In this document: positions 1 to 9,265 of the stretch, one piece after another
How the letters are laid out: every line of letters starts with the position of its first letter
Position numbering within the stretch: position 1 is the first letter of the stretch
Assembly: GCA_944321125.1 (NCBI GenBank)
Contig: CALUKD010000016.1
Span: forward strand, 1-64,000
Source of the DNA: Candidatus Butyricimonas faecavium
GTDB lineage: Bacteria; Bacteroidota; Bacteroidia; Bacteroidales; Marinifilaceae
DNA length: 64,000 nt
Reading direction: 5' to 3'
The notes under the pieces: model-generated
What the model saw: only the letters and a program-made list of their open reading frames with translations
What the model was told of the DNA's origin: nothing
Database searches by the model: none
Program-made: the position numbers and the translations under genes

Positions 1-196
1 AGGAAATTATCATAACAAGAGAATGTCTAATTTATTAAATGTCAAATTAAGTAAACCTATTTCAGGAAACTACAGTTGTTTAACCCTTGAAACAGGGTAT
101 GATCAGAAAAATATTTTGATTCGAGTAAAAAAAAATTGCTTTTTGTATTACACCAAATGAAAGTTTGCGTGCTTTAGTATAAAATGAATATTAAAA
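1..196. other. Left-edge leader region before fecR
   Basis: This AT-rich stretch holds no convincing coding sequence. FecR genes are normally preceded by their ECF sigma gene; none is visible, so that gene either ends left of the window or lies elsewhere. The region presumably carries the fecR promoter, but I cannot assign boxes with confidence. Confidence 0.4.
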
Positions 197-1366
197 ATGG
201 AGATTAAGAATAATGATCGGATAAAACAAATGGTCGTTCGCTACGTGAAAGGTGAATTAAGTGAAGCGGAGATGGATGAGCTTAAACGCTGGAGAGACGA
301 GCGAGCGGAGCATGAGGAGTTGTTCCGAAACGTGGTTTCCAGAAAGGGACTGGAGCGGGGAATTCGTCGTTTCGTGAAGACTCCGGAACAGCAAGAGCTG
401 GAATGGAACCGAATTTTAAACCGGACGGTGAGAAAAAAACAGCGTTCTCGGAAAATGTCGTGGATGCGTTATGCCGCTTTATTCATCTTGCCTTTGTTGG
501 TAGGCGGGGTCGTGTATTTTTCATGGGATACGCCACGGGAAACGGGGCCTGTGGAAACTTCTCCCCGGATTGTTCCCGGTGTGTCTATGGCTGAGTTAGT
601 GTTGCCGGATGGAACGAAAGTGTGGTTGGATCGAGAAGCGGATCGGGCTTTGGAAGAAGGCGTGAAAAATAGCGGAGATACGCTGAATTATATGGAAGTT
701 GTTTCCAGTGGAATGCAAGATTCCTGCGAAATATATCATACCTTACGTGTCCCTCGGGGGGGAGAGTATACTTTGGTGTTAGCTGACGGAACAACGGTTT
801 ATCTGAATGCCGAGTCAGAGCTAAGGTTTCCGAAACAATTCAAAGGAAAGAGCCGGAAAGTGTATTTGGAAGGGGAGGGATATTTTGACGTGCGGCGTAA
901 CGAGAAACAGCCTTTTATTGTTGAGGTGAAACAAGTGGAAGTGAGAGTATTGGGGACCTCGTTCGGGGTTCGGGCTTACTCGGGAGAGGAGAATGTGCTG
1001 ACCACACTGGTGCAAGGGCGAGTGAACGTGGAGGCGGGAGGAAAGCAGGTGGGGTTGTCTCCCGGGCAACAGGCTGATTTTAATAGGGAAAATGATCGGT
1101 TAACCGTGACAGAGGTGGATGTAGAACAGTATGTCGGTTGGAAAGATGGCCGTTTGGTATTTGATAATAAACCTTTGGAGTTTATACTGGAGGAATTGGG
1201 ACGCTGGTATTCATTTGACGTGTTCTACATGAACAAGGAATTGAAAGGGATTCCTTATTCATTGAACATCAAGAAACATGAGGATATAGCTCATGTGCTG
1301 AAGTTTATCGAACGAACCGGGAAAGTGAAATTTGAAATTAATAAGAATACGATTATAGTGAAATAA
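197..1366 (+). CDS. FecR family anti-sigma factor
   Basis: Inner-membrane anti-sigma regulator that transmits a signal from a SusC/TonB receptor to an ECF sigma factor. The 389-residue protein has a cytoplasmic helical N-terminus (about 1-85), one membrane segment at about 91-109 after a basic stretch, a FecR domain at about 182-280 (starts TLRVPRGGEYTLVLADGTT), and a C-terminal DUF4974 domain at about 320-389 that resembles a secretin/STN fold. Length and order are normal for the family. The ATG at 197 is chosen because the ATG at 184 runs into a stop at once. The STN-containing SusC gene follows 100 bases downstream, the usual partner. No sigma gene is visible next to it. Confidence 0.93.
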   Translation: MEIKNNDRIKQMVVRYVKGELSEAEMDELKRWRDERAEHEELFRNVVSRKGLERGIRRFVKTPEQQELEWNRILNRTVRKKQRSRKMSWMRYAALFILPLLVGGVVYFSWDTPRETGPVETSPRIVPGVSMAELVLPDGTKVWLDREADRALEEGVKNSGDTLNYMEVVSSGMQDSCEIYHTLRVPRGGEYTLVLADGTTVYLNAESELRFPKQFKGKSRKVYLEGEGYFDVRRNEKQPFIVEVKQVEVRVLGTSFGVRAYSGEENVLTTLVQGRVNVEAGGKQVGLSPGQQADFNRENDRLTVTEVDVEQYVGWKDGRLVFDNKPLEFILEELGRWYSFDVFYMNKELKGIPYSLNIKKHEDIAHVLKFIERTGKVKFEINKNTIIVK

Positions 1367-1376
1367 AAAACAAAGA

Positions 1377-1437
1377 GCAGTGCTGCAAACACTGCCCCTT
1401 GTCAAACTCTTTCAATCCTGCTGCAAACAGGAATTGA
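1377..1437 (+). promoter_or_regulatory. Two tandem hairpins with the same loop, fecR-susC gap
   Basis: GCAGTG (1377-1382) pairs with CACTGC (1390-1395), and TTCAATCCTG (1411-1420) pairs with CAGGAATTGAA (1428-1438) with one bulged A. Both stems enclose the identical 7-base loop CTGCAAA (1383-1389 and 1421-1427). The pair sits just before the susC start at 1466. No clear T-tract follows, so it looks more like a leader/processing structure or a protein-binding RNA element than a simple terminator. Confidence 0.6.
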
Positions 1438-1465
1438 ATTATTGTCTAATCTTAATTACAAAGTT

Positions 1466-4400
1466 ATGAAAAAAAATCTTTATGCCTGCGTGGACAGGTA
1501 TAGAAAAGTAATGAAGCTTATTTTAATGATGAAGGCGACGTTTATTTTATCGGTTTTATTCGCATTGCAAGTGCATGCCGGGGCCTATTCCCAGCAGGTG
1601 CGATTGAGCATGGAGTTGGAAAAGGCATCGATTAAACAAATTATTAACGAGATCAAATTACACACGGAATACAGTTTTGTGTATAGCGATGCTGATTTAT
1701 CAGGAATTCAAGACAGGGATGTCTTGTTTAAAGATGCCACAATTGAGAGTATTTTAAGTAGTTGTTTGAAAGGTACGGGACTGAAATTTTCGATTGAGGA
1801 GAATACAATCGTGATATGGAAAGAAGGGAAGAGGAGTATGGGTAAGGTTGAAGAAAAGATTGTTAAGGGGATAGTTACGGATAAACAAGGGGTACCATTA
1901 CCCGGAACAACCGTGATGGTAAAAGGTACGACTCTTGGGGTAGTTTCAGATACTGCTGGACATTTTCAAATTAGTTTACCAGAAAATGGTGAACATGTGC
2001 TTGTATTTTCGTTTGTGGGAATGAAAATACAAGAAATTTCGGTTGCAGATAAAGCGTTTGTCCGGGTTGTATTGGAGGAAGATTCAGAAGCTTTGGAAGA
2101 TGTTGTAGTAACCGGTTATGGGAAACGTTCTAAATCTTCATATGCCGGAGCAGTACAAACAATGAAATCTGAAGATTTGGTGGCCACGGGTGCAACTAAT
2201 TTAATCGAGAGTTTGAAAGGCTTAGTACCGGGAGTCGAAGTGCGTTCTTCTGGTTTAGTGGGTGGTAGTCCAACTATTAAAATTCGGGGATGTAATCGAT
2301 TGGAAGAAAGTACAATCACGGGAACCGCAGCCCCATTGTTCGTGTTGGACGGTTTTATCATGAATGATATGTCATGTTATGATATGTTGAATCCGAAAGA
2401 TATAGAAAGTATTACGATCTTAAAAGATGCGGAGGCGATGGCATTGTACGGTTCTCGGGGTGCTAATGGTGTAATTGTTGTACAAAGGAAAAAAGGTAAA
2501 GATCAGAAGATGCAATGGAAATTGGATGTTAGTCATGGGTTTGTGGCGTTGGGGATGGATGATTTTGATTTTATGTCACCGAAGGAGACTTTGGAGTGGG
2601 AACGTCTGTTGTATAAAAATTATACGGCAGAGCATTGGGAGGAACCCTCGGAAGAACAGATATTGAAATTTCGTCCGGATAGTATGTTGGAACATACCAC
2701 GGATTGGTTTAAAGAGGCATTGGGAGGAAGTGGTACAACAGATGTGAGTTTAGGTTTGGTGGGAGGAAATGAACGTACGCAGTTTTTTGTACAAGGATCT
2801 TATACGCATCGAGCTGGTATTATTAAAAAGAATGATCAAAATCGTTTTGGATTGGTTGCTAATTTGCAGCATAAAGCTAGTGATAAAGTGAGCGTGGGTT
2901 TAAATACAAGTGCTTATCGTATGGAAACGAAAAAGTCAAGTACGGCAAATACATTGTATAATGCGTTACCGAAAATGTCACCATTGTTGAGTGCTTATGA
3001 TCCAGAAACGGGAGAGTTGTTGGATGGTACACAGGAAGGGTTTAGTAAGTCGCTAGGTAATCCTTTGTATGATTATAAATTGAATGATGACAACACGATA
3101 AGTTATATTTTTTCAGCAGGATTGACTGCTGATATACAGTTGCTTCCTTTCTTGAATTGGAATACGCAGGTGGGTTATGAAGTGTCGAATAGTATCAATA
3201 CTTATTATCGCGATCCGAGAACCAATAGAAGTTCCTCTGTCGTGGGAGATAAGGGATCTTTGACGGAGAGTCATTCGTTGGCAAATAGTGTATCATGGAG
3301 AAGTATGTTGGGAGTGAATAAGTTTTGGGATAATCATTCGATAACCGGTTTTATTTCCGTGGAGGGATCGTATGAAGATTCTGATTACACCCATTTGAGC
3401 GGGACGTTCAAAGATCCCCTGATGGTAAAAAATTTGGCTTCTATGAGTAATGTTAAGCCGACGAAAAGTATGGAAAAATCCAATTTTATGGGTGTGGTAG
3501 TTCAAGCGGAATATGGTTATCAAGGGAAATATTACGTGTCAGGTAGTATCAGGACGGATGGGTCTTCTCGATTTGGAGGAAATAATAAATGGGGTACTTT
3601 CGGTTCTGTGGGTATTGCCTATAATATGAAGAATGAAAAGTTTCTAGATGATTTGGGATGGATTGATATTTTGAAATGGAGGGCTACTTATGGGCGAGTT
3701 GGTAATGCTAATTTCGGTAGTTCTTATTCTCATTATACGGTATACGAAAATGCCCAGTTTGCTTATGCTGATAAATACCCGGCTTATGCGATGAATAATT
3801 ATAAGAATGAGAATTTGAAATGGGAAACGACCGATGTGTATAATGTGGGAGTGGATTTTGGTTTTTTAGGTGATCGAGTATCTGGTAGTGTGGATTATTA
3901 TTACAAAAAGACAACAGGGTTGTTGGAGTCTCTTTATTTACCATTGTCTTCCGGTTTGACTTCACAAATGCAAAATACAGCGGGTGTCGAAAATCAAGGT
4001 ATGGAAATTTTTATTCAATCACAGAATATTCGTAAAGCATTTCGTTGGTCAACGAATTTTAATATCAGTTTTAACCGGAATAAAGTGTTGTCTTTGCGTA
4101 ATGGAGTTGATGAGATTGAGGATTTCACTTTTTATGCAAAAGTAGGTAAAACGATGGAATGTTATTTCGTTCCGGAATGGGCTGGAGTGAATCCAGATAC
4201 GGGAGGCCCGCAATGGTATGACGAGAATGGTGAGTTAACGGATGATTATTATTCTGCTCGTAAAATATTCCTTTCACGAGAGGATAGATACAGGGGAGGG
4301 TTTAATAACTTTTTTTCGTGGAAAGGTATTAATTTGGGGATTAATATTTTCTTTGCTAACGTAAGGATGATGGATCGTTTTGGAATGTCTTATTCGGATA

Positions 4401-4783
4401 CAGACGGTGCGAATTTCGGGGGTGTTTATGTGAGAGATGCGGCTAAAAATTACTGGCAAAAACCGGGAGATCAGGTAGCTCGCCCGAAGCCCATGCGTTA
4501 TGGGAACAATAGTGCTAATGAATCTTCTAGTCGTTATTATATCCAAGGTTTTTTTGCTCGTTTGCAGTCTGTGAATCTTTCGTATGATTTCCCAGAAAAA
4601 TGGATGGGAAAATTCTTAAAACAGGCTACCGTTTTTTTCCGAGGGAATAATTTAGGATACATTTACACGGATAATTCTATGTTAGATCCAGATTCAAAAT
4701 CGGGGATGATTTCTCTGCTGACAGGAGGTGCTTCAGTGCCGAACGGGAGGAATTTCTCATTCGGTATTAATTTGACGTTTTAA
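1466..4783 (+). CDS. SusC/RagA-type TonB-dependent receptor with STN domain
   Basis: Outer-membrane, TonB-energised import channel of the SusC family; with SusD it binds and imports a glycan, peptide or similar ligand. An ATG at 1466 gives a basic N-terminus and hydrophobic signal segment ending near GAYSQQ; a TTG at 1442 is in frame but less likely. An STN domain lies at about 45-110 and means the receptor talks to the FecR/ECF pair. A carboxypeptidase-regulatory-like domain follows (VKGIVTDKQGVPLPGTTV), then a plug (VVVTGYGKRSK onward) and a long beta-barrel ending in a typical aromatic C-terminus (INLTF). About 1105 residues is normal. susD starts 22 bases downstream. The substrate cannot be read from sequence. 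Confidence 0.95.
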   Translation: MKKNLYACVDRYRKVMKLILMMKATFILSVLFALQVHAGAYSQQVRLSMELEKASIKQIINEIKLHTEYSFVYSDADLSGIQDRDVLFKDATIESILSSCLKGTGLKFSIEENTIVIWKEGKRSMGKVEEKIVKGIVTDKQGVPLPGTTVMVKGTTLGVVSDTAGHFQISLPENGEHVLVFSFVGMKIQEISVADKAFVRVVLEEDSEALEDVVVTGYGKRSKSSYAGAVQTMKSEDLVATGATNLIESLKGLVPGVEVRSSGLVGGSPTIKIRGCNRLEESTITGTAAPLFVLDGFIMNDMSCYDMLNPKDIESITILKDAEAMALYGSRGANGVIVVQRKKGKDQKMQWKLDVSHGFVALGMDDFDFMSPKETLEWERLLYKNYTAEHWEEPSEEQILKFRPDSMLEHTTDWFKEALGGSGTTDVSLGLVGGNERTQFFVQGSYTHRAGIIKKNDQNRFGLVANLQHKASDKVSVGLNTSAYRMETKKSSTANTLYNALPKMSPLLSAYDPETGELLDGTQEGFSKSLGNPLYDYKLNDDNTISYIFSAGLTADIQLLPFLNWNTQVGYEVSNSINTYYRDPRTNRSSSVVGDKGSLTESHSLANSVSWRSMLGVNKFWDNHSITGFISVEGSYEDSDYTHLSGTFKDPLMVKNLASMSNVKPTKSMEKSNFMGVVVQAEYGYQGKYYVSGSIRTDGSSRFGGNNKWGTFGSVGIAYNMKNEKFLDDLGWIDILKWRATYGRVGNANFGSSYSHYTVYENAQFAYADKYPAYAMNNYKNENLKWETTDVYNVGVDFGFLGDRVSGSVDYYYKKTTGLLESLYLPLSSGLTSQMQNTAGVENQGMEIFIQSQNIRKAFRWSTNFNISFNRNKVLSLRNGVDEIEDFTFYAKVGKTMECYFVPEWAGVNPDTGGPQWYDENGELTDDYYSARKIFLSREDRYRGGFNNFFSWKGINLGINIFFANVRMMDRFGMSYSDTDGANFGGVYVRDAAKNYWQKPGDQVARPKPMRYGNNSANESSSRYYIQGFFARLQSVNLSYDFPEKWMGKFLKQATVFFRGNNLGYIYTDNSMLDPDSKSGMISLLTGGASVPNGRNFSFGINLTF

Positions 4784-4805
4784 AGTTGTATAAAAATAAC
4801 AGATT

Positions 4806-6182
4806 ATGAAAAAGTGGATATATTATATAGCATTGTTTTTTGTTTGTACCGGGTGTGACATGACTTTGTTGCCGGAAACACATATTACGGAAGAAGATCT
4901 GGTGGAGAATCTTGTAGATATAGAAAAGTGTTTTATGTCGGCTTATATAATGGATGATGCGATTACCAACAAAATAAATTGTGACTGGGGCTTGGCGGAC
5001 GATATAATGCCGATGTTCGAGAATGATTGGGGTGGGGTGTTTTTTTATCTTCAGGATGCTAGGGAAATGTATAAGAGTCAGTGGGTACAATATTTGTATG
5101 CCGGATTCTATAGTTCGATAGCTATTTGTAATGAAACATTATATCAGTTGGAACTTTGTCCGGCGAAAGATTCTGCACAGTGGAGTCAATTAAAAGGAGA
5201 GGCATTAGCTCTGCGGGCTTATGATCATTTCTCGTTGGTAAATTATTTTGGTCGTCCATATTACGATCATCCGGAAACTAATCTTGGTATCGTGTTGAAG
5301 AATGAATTTAGTTTGAAGGAAGCCTCTCGATCTACGGTGCAGGTAGTGTACGACTCGGTTTTGTCTGATTTAAATCGAGCTTATCCTTTATTGAATTCCG
5401 ATGCGGAGGCGCCTGCTCGTTTTTCTAAAGATGCGGTGACTGCACTTTTATGTCGAGTGTATTTATTTATGAATAAGTGGGATAAGGTGATTGCGGAGGC
5501 GAATAAATTAATAGGGAAGTATGATTTACCTTCGAAACCTGCGGATCAATTTACCGTGATTAATGGAGAGGGGGAGATTTTTACATTAGATTTTTCTTAT
5601 AATAAGTATGGATTTTTTAGTTATCTTGAAGGTTATGTGGCTACGTGGTTAGTAGATGCTTATCAAGAGGGAGATCCTCGTACGTACAATATTATTCCTG
5701 GAGAAGATTGGGTATATATAGATGGCGTGTTGAATTTTATTCCTAATGGAAAGAATGAACTTTACAAATTGGGTAAGACTTATAAAGCTTTGCGAATTGC
5801 CGAGGTGTATTTGAACCGAGCAGAAGCTTATTGTGAGTTGGGGGAGGATTTATTGGCTCGTGAAGACTTAAAAGCCGTTGTGGGAAATTACGGGGGAGAT
5901 GTTTCATATATTGATAAGTTGTCTGGTGAGGCGTTGATGAATGAAATATTGATGGAGCGGGCTAGGGAATTCGTGTGTGAAGGGTATCGAGCCTTGGATT
6001 TACTGCGGAAAGGATTACCGGTGGAACGGTATTATACGGAAGAAGATCCTGATACGGAGGAGCCACAACAGATTATCTCTATTGACGATTTTACTCGAAT
6101 ATTGCCAATACCACATCAGGAATGCTATTTGAATACATTGATAGAGCAAAATCCGGGATACCCGAGAGATACAAAGCTATAG
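4806..6182 (+). CDS. SusD/RagB-type outer-membrane lipoprotein
   Basis: Surface lipoprotein that forms the lid of the SusC channel and helps capture ligand. The 458-residue protein begins with a short hydrophobic signal and a lipobox ending at Cys17 (VCTGC). The early motif of SusD proteins (LPETHITEEDLVENLVDIEKC) and the helical repeat core (GEALALRAYDHFSLVNYFGRPY) are present, and the C-terminus keeps the family pattern AEVYLNRAEAY, ERAREFVCEGYRALDLLR and NPGYPR. It is slightly short for the family. It directly follows susC and is surely co-transcribed with it. A strong hairpin follows the stop codon, so genes downstream may be expressed at a different level. Confidence 0.94.
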   Translation: MKKWIYYIALFFVCTGCDMTLLPETHITEEDLVENLVDIEKCFMSAYIMDDAITNKINCDWGLADDIMPMFENDWGGVFFYLQDAREMYKSQWVQYLYAGFYSSIAICNETLYQLELCPAKDSAQWSQLKGEALALRAYDHFSLVNYFGRPYYDHPETNLGIVLKNEFSLKEASRSTVQVVYDSVLSDLNRAYPLLNSDAEAPARFSKDAVTALLCRVYLFMNKWDKVIAEANKLIGKYDLPSKPADQFTVINGEGEIFTLDFSYNKYGFFSYLEGYVATWLVDAYQEGDPRTYNIIPGEDWVYIDGVLNFIPNGKNELYKLGKTYKALRIAEVYLNRAEAYCELGEDLLAREDLKAVVGNYGGDVSYIDKLSGEALMNEILMERAREFVCEGYRALDLLRKGLPVERYYTEEDPDTEEPQQIISIDDFTRILPIPHQECYLNTLIEQNPGYPRDTKL

Positions 6183-6227
6183 CTAGAATTTAAAATTTAG
6201 GGCCTAGGGTTTGAGAGGAGAATGGGG

Positions 6228-6281
6228 AGTTACGGTTACAGGATTGTCTTGTAACAGGGGATCCTGTAGCGTGTAACTTTT
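6228..6281 (+). promoter_or_regulatory. Strong hairpin with alternative pairing after susD
   Basis: AGTTAC (6228-6233) and ACAGGAT (6238-6244) pair with ATCCTGT (6261-6267) and GTAACT (6273-6278), followed by a short T-run. GTTACA at 6235-6240 can instead pair with TGTAAC at about 6250-6255, giving a competing smaller stem. It lies between susD and the FG-GAP gene, so it could be a partial terminator or an attenuator. Confidence 0.55.
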
Positions 6282-6305
6282 CAGATATAAATAAAATAGG
6301 ACGTT

Positions 6306-7556
6306 ATGAAAAATTTATTGGGTTTAATTACCTTGATATGTTTAGGATGGAATTCCGGTTTCACACAAACAAGGTATGATAAGTATTTTTCACATTGTGA
6401 AATATTGCAGTTGAATGATTCCGTGTTGAAAGTAAATACGGGATGTATTGGTGTCACGATCCGGGATATGGATGGAGACGGGAAGGATGATTTGGTAATC
6501 GGGGAATTTGGAGAAATACGTTGTCCAGGACAGGAGAAAGCCAAAAAGCCTTACGTGCAGGGACGTTGTCGGGTGTATAAAAATTATGGAACAAGTACTC
6601 GTCCGGTGTACAAGGATTTTAAATGGCTAGAAGAGGACGGACAACCTCTTTACGTGCCGATTACCTGTTGCGTGCCGATGACGCCTTCATTTGCAGATAT
6701 GGATGGAGACGGTGTCCCTGAGTTGTTTTCTGGGTGTTATGACGGGGAAATTTACACTTGGAAACAGGATGAAAACGGAGAGTTTACAGATAAGAAGATT
6801 ATTTTACTGGCAGATGGCTCCCCGTTGAATATTGGTCATGCTGCTACGGTGTTCCCGGGAGATGTTGATGGTGATGGATTGATTGATTTGTTGATAACAA
6901 GTTTGTATGATGGTGTATTTTGGGCAAAAAATACGGGAACGAAAGAGGTATATTGTTTCGAAGAAGCAGAGCCGGTGGTATGTGGTGCTGAAGGAAAGAA
7001 AATCGAGGCTAATCATGCTGTGTGGTATGATTGGGATGGAGATGGACGGTTGGACATCGTGTACGGGGCTCATTTTGGCGGCAATGTATATTGGTGTCGA
7101 GGAACGGAGAAAGGGTATACGGAGCCTGAATTATTAATAGAACGTCCAGATAATGTACAACCAGGTGTAGAATTAGGGCAAGGGCATGGAGATAAACCTA
7201 AGCTTTGTATTTATGATTATGATGGTGACGGAAAAGATGATCTGGTGTTGGCCACGGAAGTCTGGGAAAGTACTGGAAATGAGATTGGTCCGGATTTTTT
7301 TGAAAAATTGATGAATGACGAACGTTTAATGGAGCCGAGGAAAATGGAAAAGGAGTTAAGAAGAAAAATGGCTAAGTATACGGATAATTTACCACGAGAC
7401 AAAAATTCTGTACCAGATGCTAGGATTCCGAAGAAGTTGTACGAAAAATGGTTGGAGGCAACGAATGAATTCGATGATAGATTACAGCGAATTATGGCAG
7501 AAGTCGGAGGAACATCGGAAAATGTGGGAATAATATGGGTTTATTATAGAAAATAA
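6306..7556 (+). CDS. Secreted Cys-rich FG-GAP/VCBS-repeat protein
   Basis: Predicted periplasmic or surface beta-propeller protein; no enzymatic role can be claimed. It has a signal peptide (about 1-21) and five Asp-rich repeats of the DxDGDGxxD type at about residues 54, 131, 186, 242 and 304, which is the calcium-binding signature of FG-GAP/VCBS blades. After residue 320 the sequence becomes charged and helical. The mature part contains about eleven cysteines, unusual for such proteins, which fits the thiol-redox genes that follow. It is the third gene of the SusCD locus and ends 5 bases before the DsbD-alpha-like gene, so those two are co-transcribed. It could be a cargo-binding accessory of the SusCD pair. 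Confidence 0.75.
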   Translation: MKNLLGLITLICLGWNSGFTQTRYDKYFSHCEILQLNDSVLKVNTGCIGVTIRDMDGDGKDDLVIGEFGEIRCPGQEKAKKPYVQGRCRVYKNYGTSTRPVYKDFKWLEEDGQPLYVPITCCVPMTPSFADMDGDGVPELFSGCYDGEIYTWKQDENGEFTDKKIILLADGSPLNIGHAATVFPGDVDGDGLIDLLITSLYDGVFWAKNTGTKEVYCFEEAEPVVCGAEGKKIEANHAVWYDWDGDGRLDIVYGAHFGGNVYWCRGTEKGYTEPELLIERPDNVQPGVELGQGHGDKPKLCIYDYDGDGKDDLVLATEVWESTGNEIGPDFFEKLMNDERLMEPRKMEKELRRKMAKYTDNLPRDKNSVPDARIPKKLYEKWLEATNEFDDRLQRIMAEVGGTSENVGIIWVYYRK

Positions 7557-7561
7557 GAAAT

Positions 7562-8116
7562 ATGAAAAAATGGATAGTTTTGGCCGTGTTGTGTTTAACT
7601 GGAATGGTGGTACAGGCTCAACAACATGAAGCATTGACTGAAAAAGAATTGGCTCGGTTTTCTTCATTATTTTACACGAATTATCAACACGTGAAAATGT
7701 ATATTTGTTCCAATCTGGAGTCGGTGAAAGCGGGAGATGTAATTAAAGTTGGGGTGTATTTCCGAATAGATGAAGGATGGAATATTTATGATAATAATCC
7801 GGATGCGGATGGGTATCTGCCGACAAAGATAGAGTGGAGTGTACCTGAAGGATGTAAAGTGGAAAAGATTGAGTGGCAGAAACCAGTTCAATTAGGAGAA
7901 AATTCCCATAAGATGGGGTATTATCATGGCTGTTTTGTGGTAGTGACCATTCGGGTTGAAAAATTACCGAAGTTGGCGTTCGAGATAAAAGCCGAATGTG
8001 AATGGCAGATGTGTGACGAATTGCAATGTATTCAAAAACGGGGGACAGCTGTCGTGAAGTTGAAGAATGAAGGAACGAAGAAGACGAAGTTTTATTCGAT
8101 ATTGAAAAAATGGTGA
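7562..8116 (+). CDS. DsbD-alpha-like periplasmic domain protein
   Basis: Stand-alone version of the immunoglobulin-like N-terminal domain of DsbD (disulfide bond corrector family). It has a signal peptide ending near QAQQ, then the family pattern VKAGDVIKVGVYFRIDEGWN, a proline/glycine-rich central section and a Cys cluster CEWQMCDELQC near the C-terminus, at the place where DsbD-alpha carries its active cysteines. It has no membrane or thioredoxin domain. The full-length dsbD at 38393 has the same domain at its N-terminus. Probable role: passing reducing equivalents to the neighbouring TlpA-like protein or its substrate (inference). Confidence 0.75.
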   Translation: MKKWIVLAVLCLTGMVVQAQQHEALTEKELARFSSLFYTNYQHVKMYICSNLESVKAGDVIKVGVYFRIDEGWNIYDNNPDADGYLPTKIEWSVPEGCKVEKIEWQKPVQLGENSHKMGYYHGCFVVVTIRVEKLPKLAFEIKAECEWQMCDELQCIQKRGTAVVKLKNEGTKKTKFYSILKKW

Positions 8117-8158
8117 GCGTATTAATGTGCTGATGGTTGACTTTTAAATGAAAATATA

Positions 8159-9256
8159 ATGAGAATATTTGTCGTGTTGTTATTGACGGGGTGTTTGGCA
8201 TGTACGGGGAAACCTAAAGGATTTCCAGTACAGTTGAAAGGTGACTTTATAAATGTGGATACGGCTACGGTCACTTTATATACGTTGGAAGATACCCCTC
8301 AATTGTTGTTATCAACGAAGATGCAGGATGGAAAATTCGTGTTAAGAGGCACGTTACCGGAACCGGGAAACTATTTGATTAAAATAGGAGGTGTGAGTAA
8401 AAGCATCGTGTTGGATGCTCCGGATTTATTTTGGCCATCCGATTATTTAGCGGTAGATCCAAGGTATATAAAAAATTCACCTGCCACGAAAACGATGTTA
8501 GAAATGTACGGGCTTATACGTGAAAAATACAAAATTCCGACACAAGCTCTTTATGCTGAATATTTTGCAAAAGCGGGGAAAGATGGGAAATTGTCTGTTG
8601 AATTGGAAAAAGAATTGGAAGAGAAAAACCATGAGTATTTCTTGAAATTGGGAGAACTTATATTGGATTACGTGAAAGATCATCCCAATGATTTGTTTAT
8701 ACCCGTATTCATTAAGCAACAAATGTTCGAGTATGATTATGAATGGGGGAAAAGAGGTTATGAGTTATTGAGTTCAAAAATGAAAGCTAGTCAGCCGGGA
8801 AGGTTGTTGAAATCTTATTTGGATGATCTTTCACATTCGGTAATCGGGGCTTCTTTTCCAGAAATAATGGTACAAGATTCCGAAGGTAAAATTGTAGATT
8901 TGAAGTTGAGTGAAGGGAAAGTGTATCTCATTGATTTTTGGGCTTCTTGGTGTGGACCTTGTCGGGCAATGATGCAGAGTTTGAAAAAGATGCATAAGGA
9001 GTATTTTGGTCTGCCGATAGAATTTATCAGTCTTTCTTTGGATGATAAAGAAGAAAATTGGCTATCAGCCCATAAAGAAGAACAGATTTCTTGGGGAAGT
9101 TATTGGGTAAAAGATGCTTTTAAGTCAACGATAGCCAAACAATTGGGTATAGAAGCAATTCCTTTTATTGTGCTGGTAGATCGGAAAGGTAAGATTGCGG
9201 CGAAGAATCTGAGAGATCAGAAATTAGTGAATAAGATAAACGAGTTGTTGAAGTAA
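8159..9256 (+). CDS. TlpA-like thioredoxin lipoprotein with DUF4369 N-terminus
   Basis: Periplasmic thiol-disulfide oxidoreductase anchored to a membrane. The short N-terminus has a lipobox-like pattern LLLTGC (Cys12) and a second Cys at 15. A DUF4369 domain spans about 20-115, a helical linker about 120-225, and an AhpC/TSA-Redoxin thioredoxin fold about 228-365 with the active site WCGPC at Cys265-Cys268 and the cis-proline segment EAIPFIVLVD. Length is normal for Bacteroidetes members. It belongs to the same run as the FG-GAP and DsbD-alpha-like genes. The next gene is a shortened paralogue. Confidence 0.9.
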   Translation: MRIFVVLLLTGCLACTGKPKGFPVQLKGDFINVDTATVTLYTLEDTPQLLLSTKMQDGKFVLRGTLPEPGNYLIKIGGVSKSIVLDAPDLFWPSDYLAVDPRYIKNSPATKTMLEMYGLIREKYKIPTQALYAEYFAKAGKDGKLSVELEKELEEKNHEYFLKLGELILDYVKDHPNDLFIPVFIKQQMFEYDYEWGKRGYELLSSKMKASQPGRLLKSYLDDLSHSVIGASFPEIMVQDSEGKIVDLKLSEGKVYLIDFWASWCGPCRAMMQSLKKMHKEYFGLPIEFISLSLDDKEENWLSAHKEEQISWGSYWVKDAFKSTIAKQLGIEAIPFIVLVDRKGKIAAKNLRDQKLVNKINELLK

Positions 9257-9265
9257 AAGATATTC

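Noticed and set aside
7743-8201. 152-codon frame on the minus strand
   Set aside because: Antisense shadow of the DsbD-alpha-like gene; low-complexity Ser/His/Thr composition.
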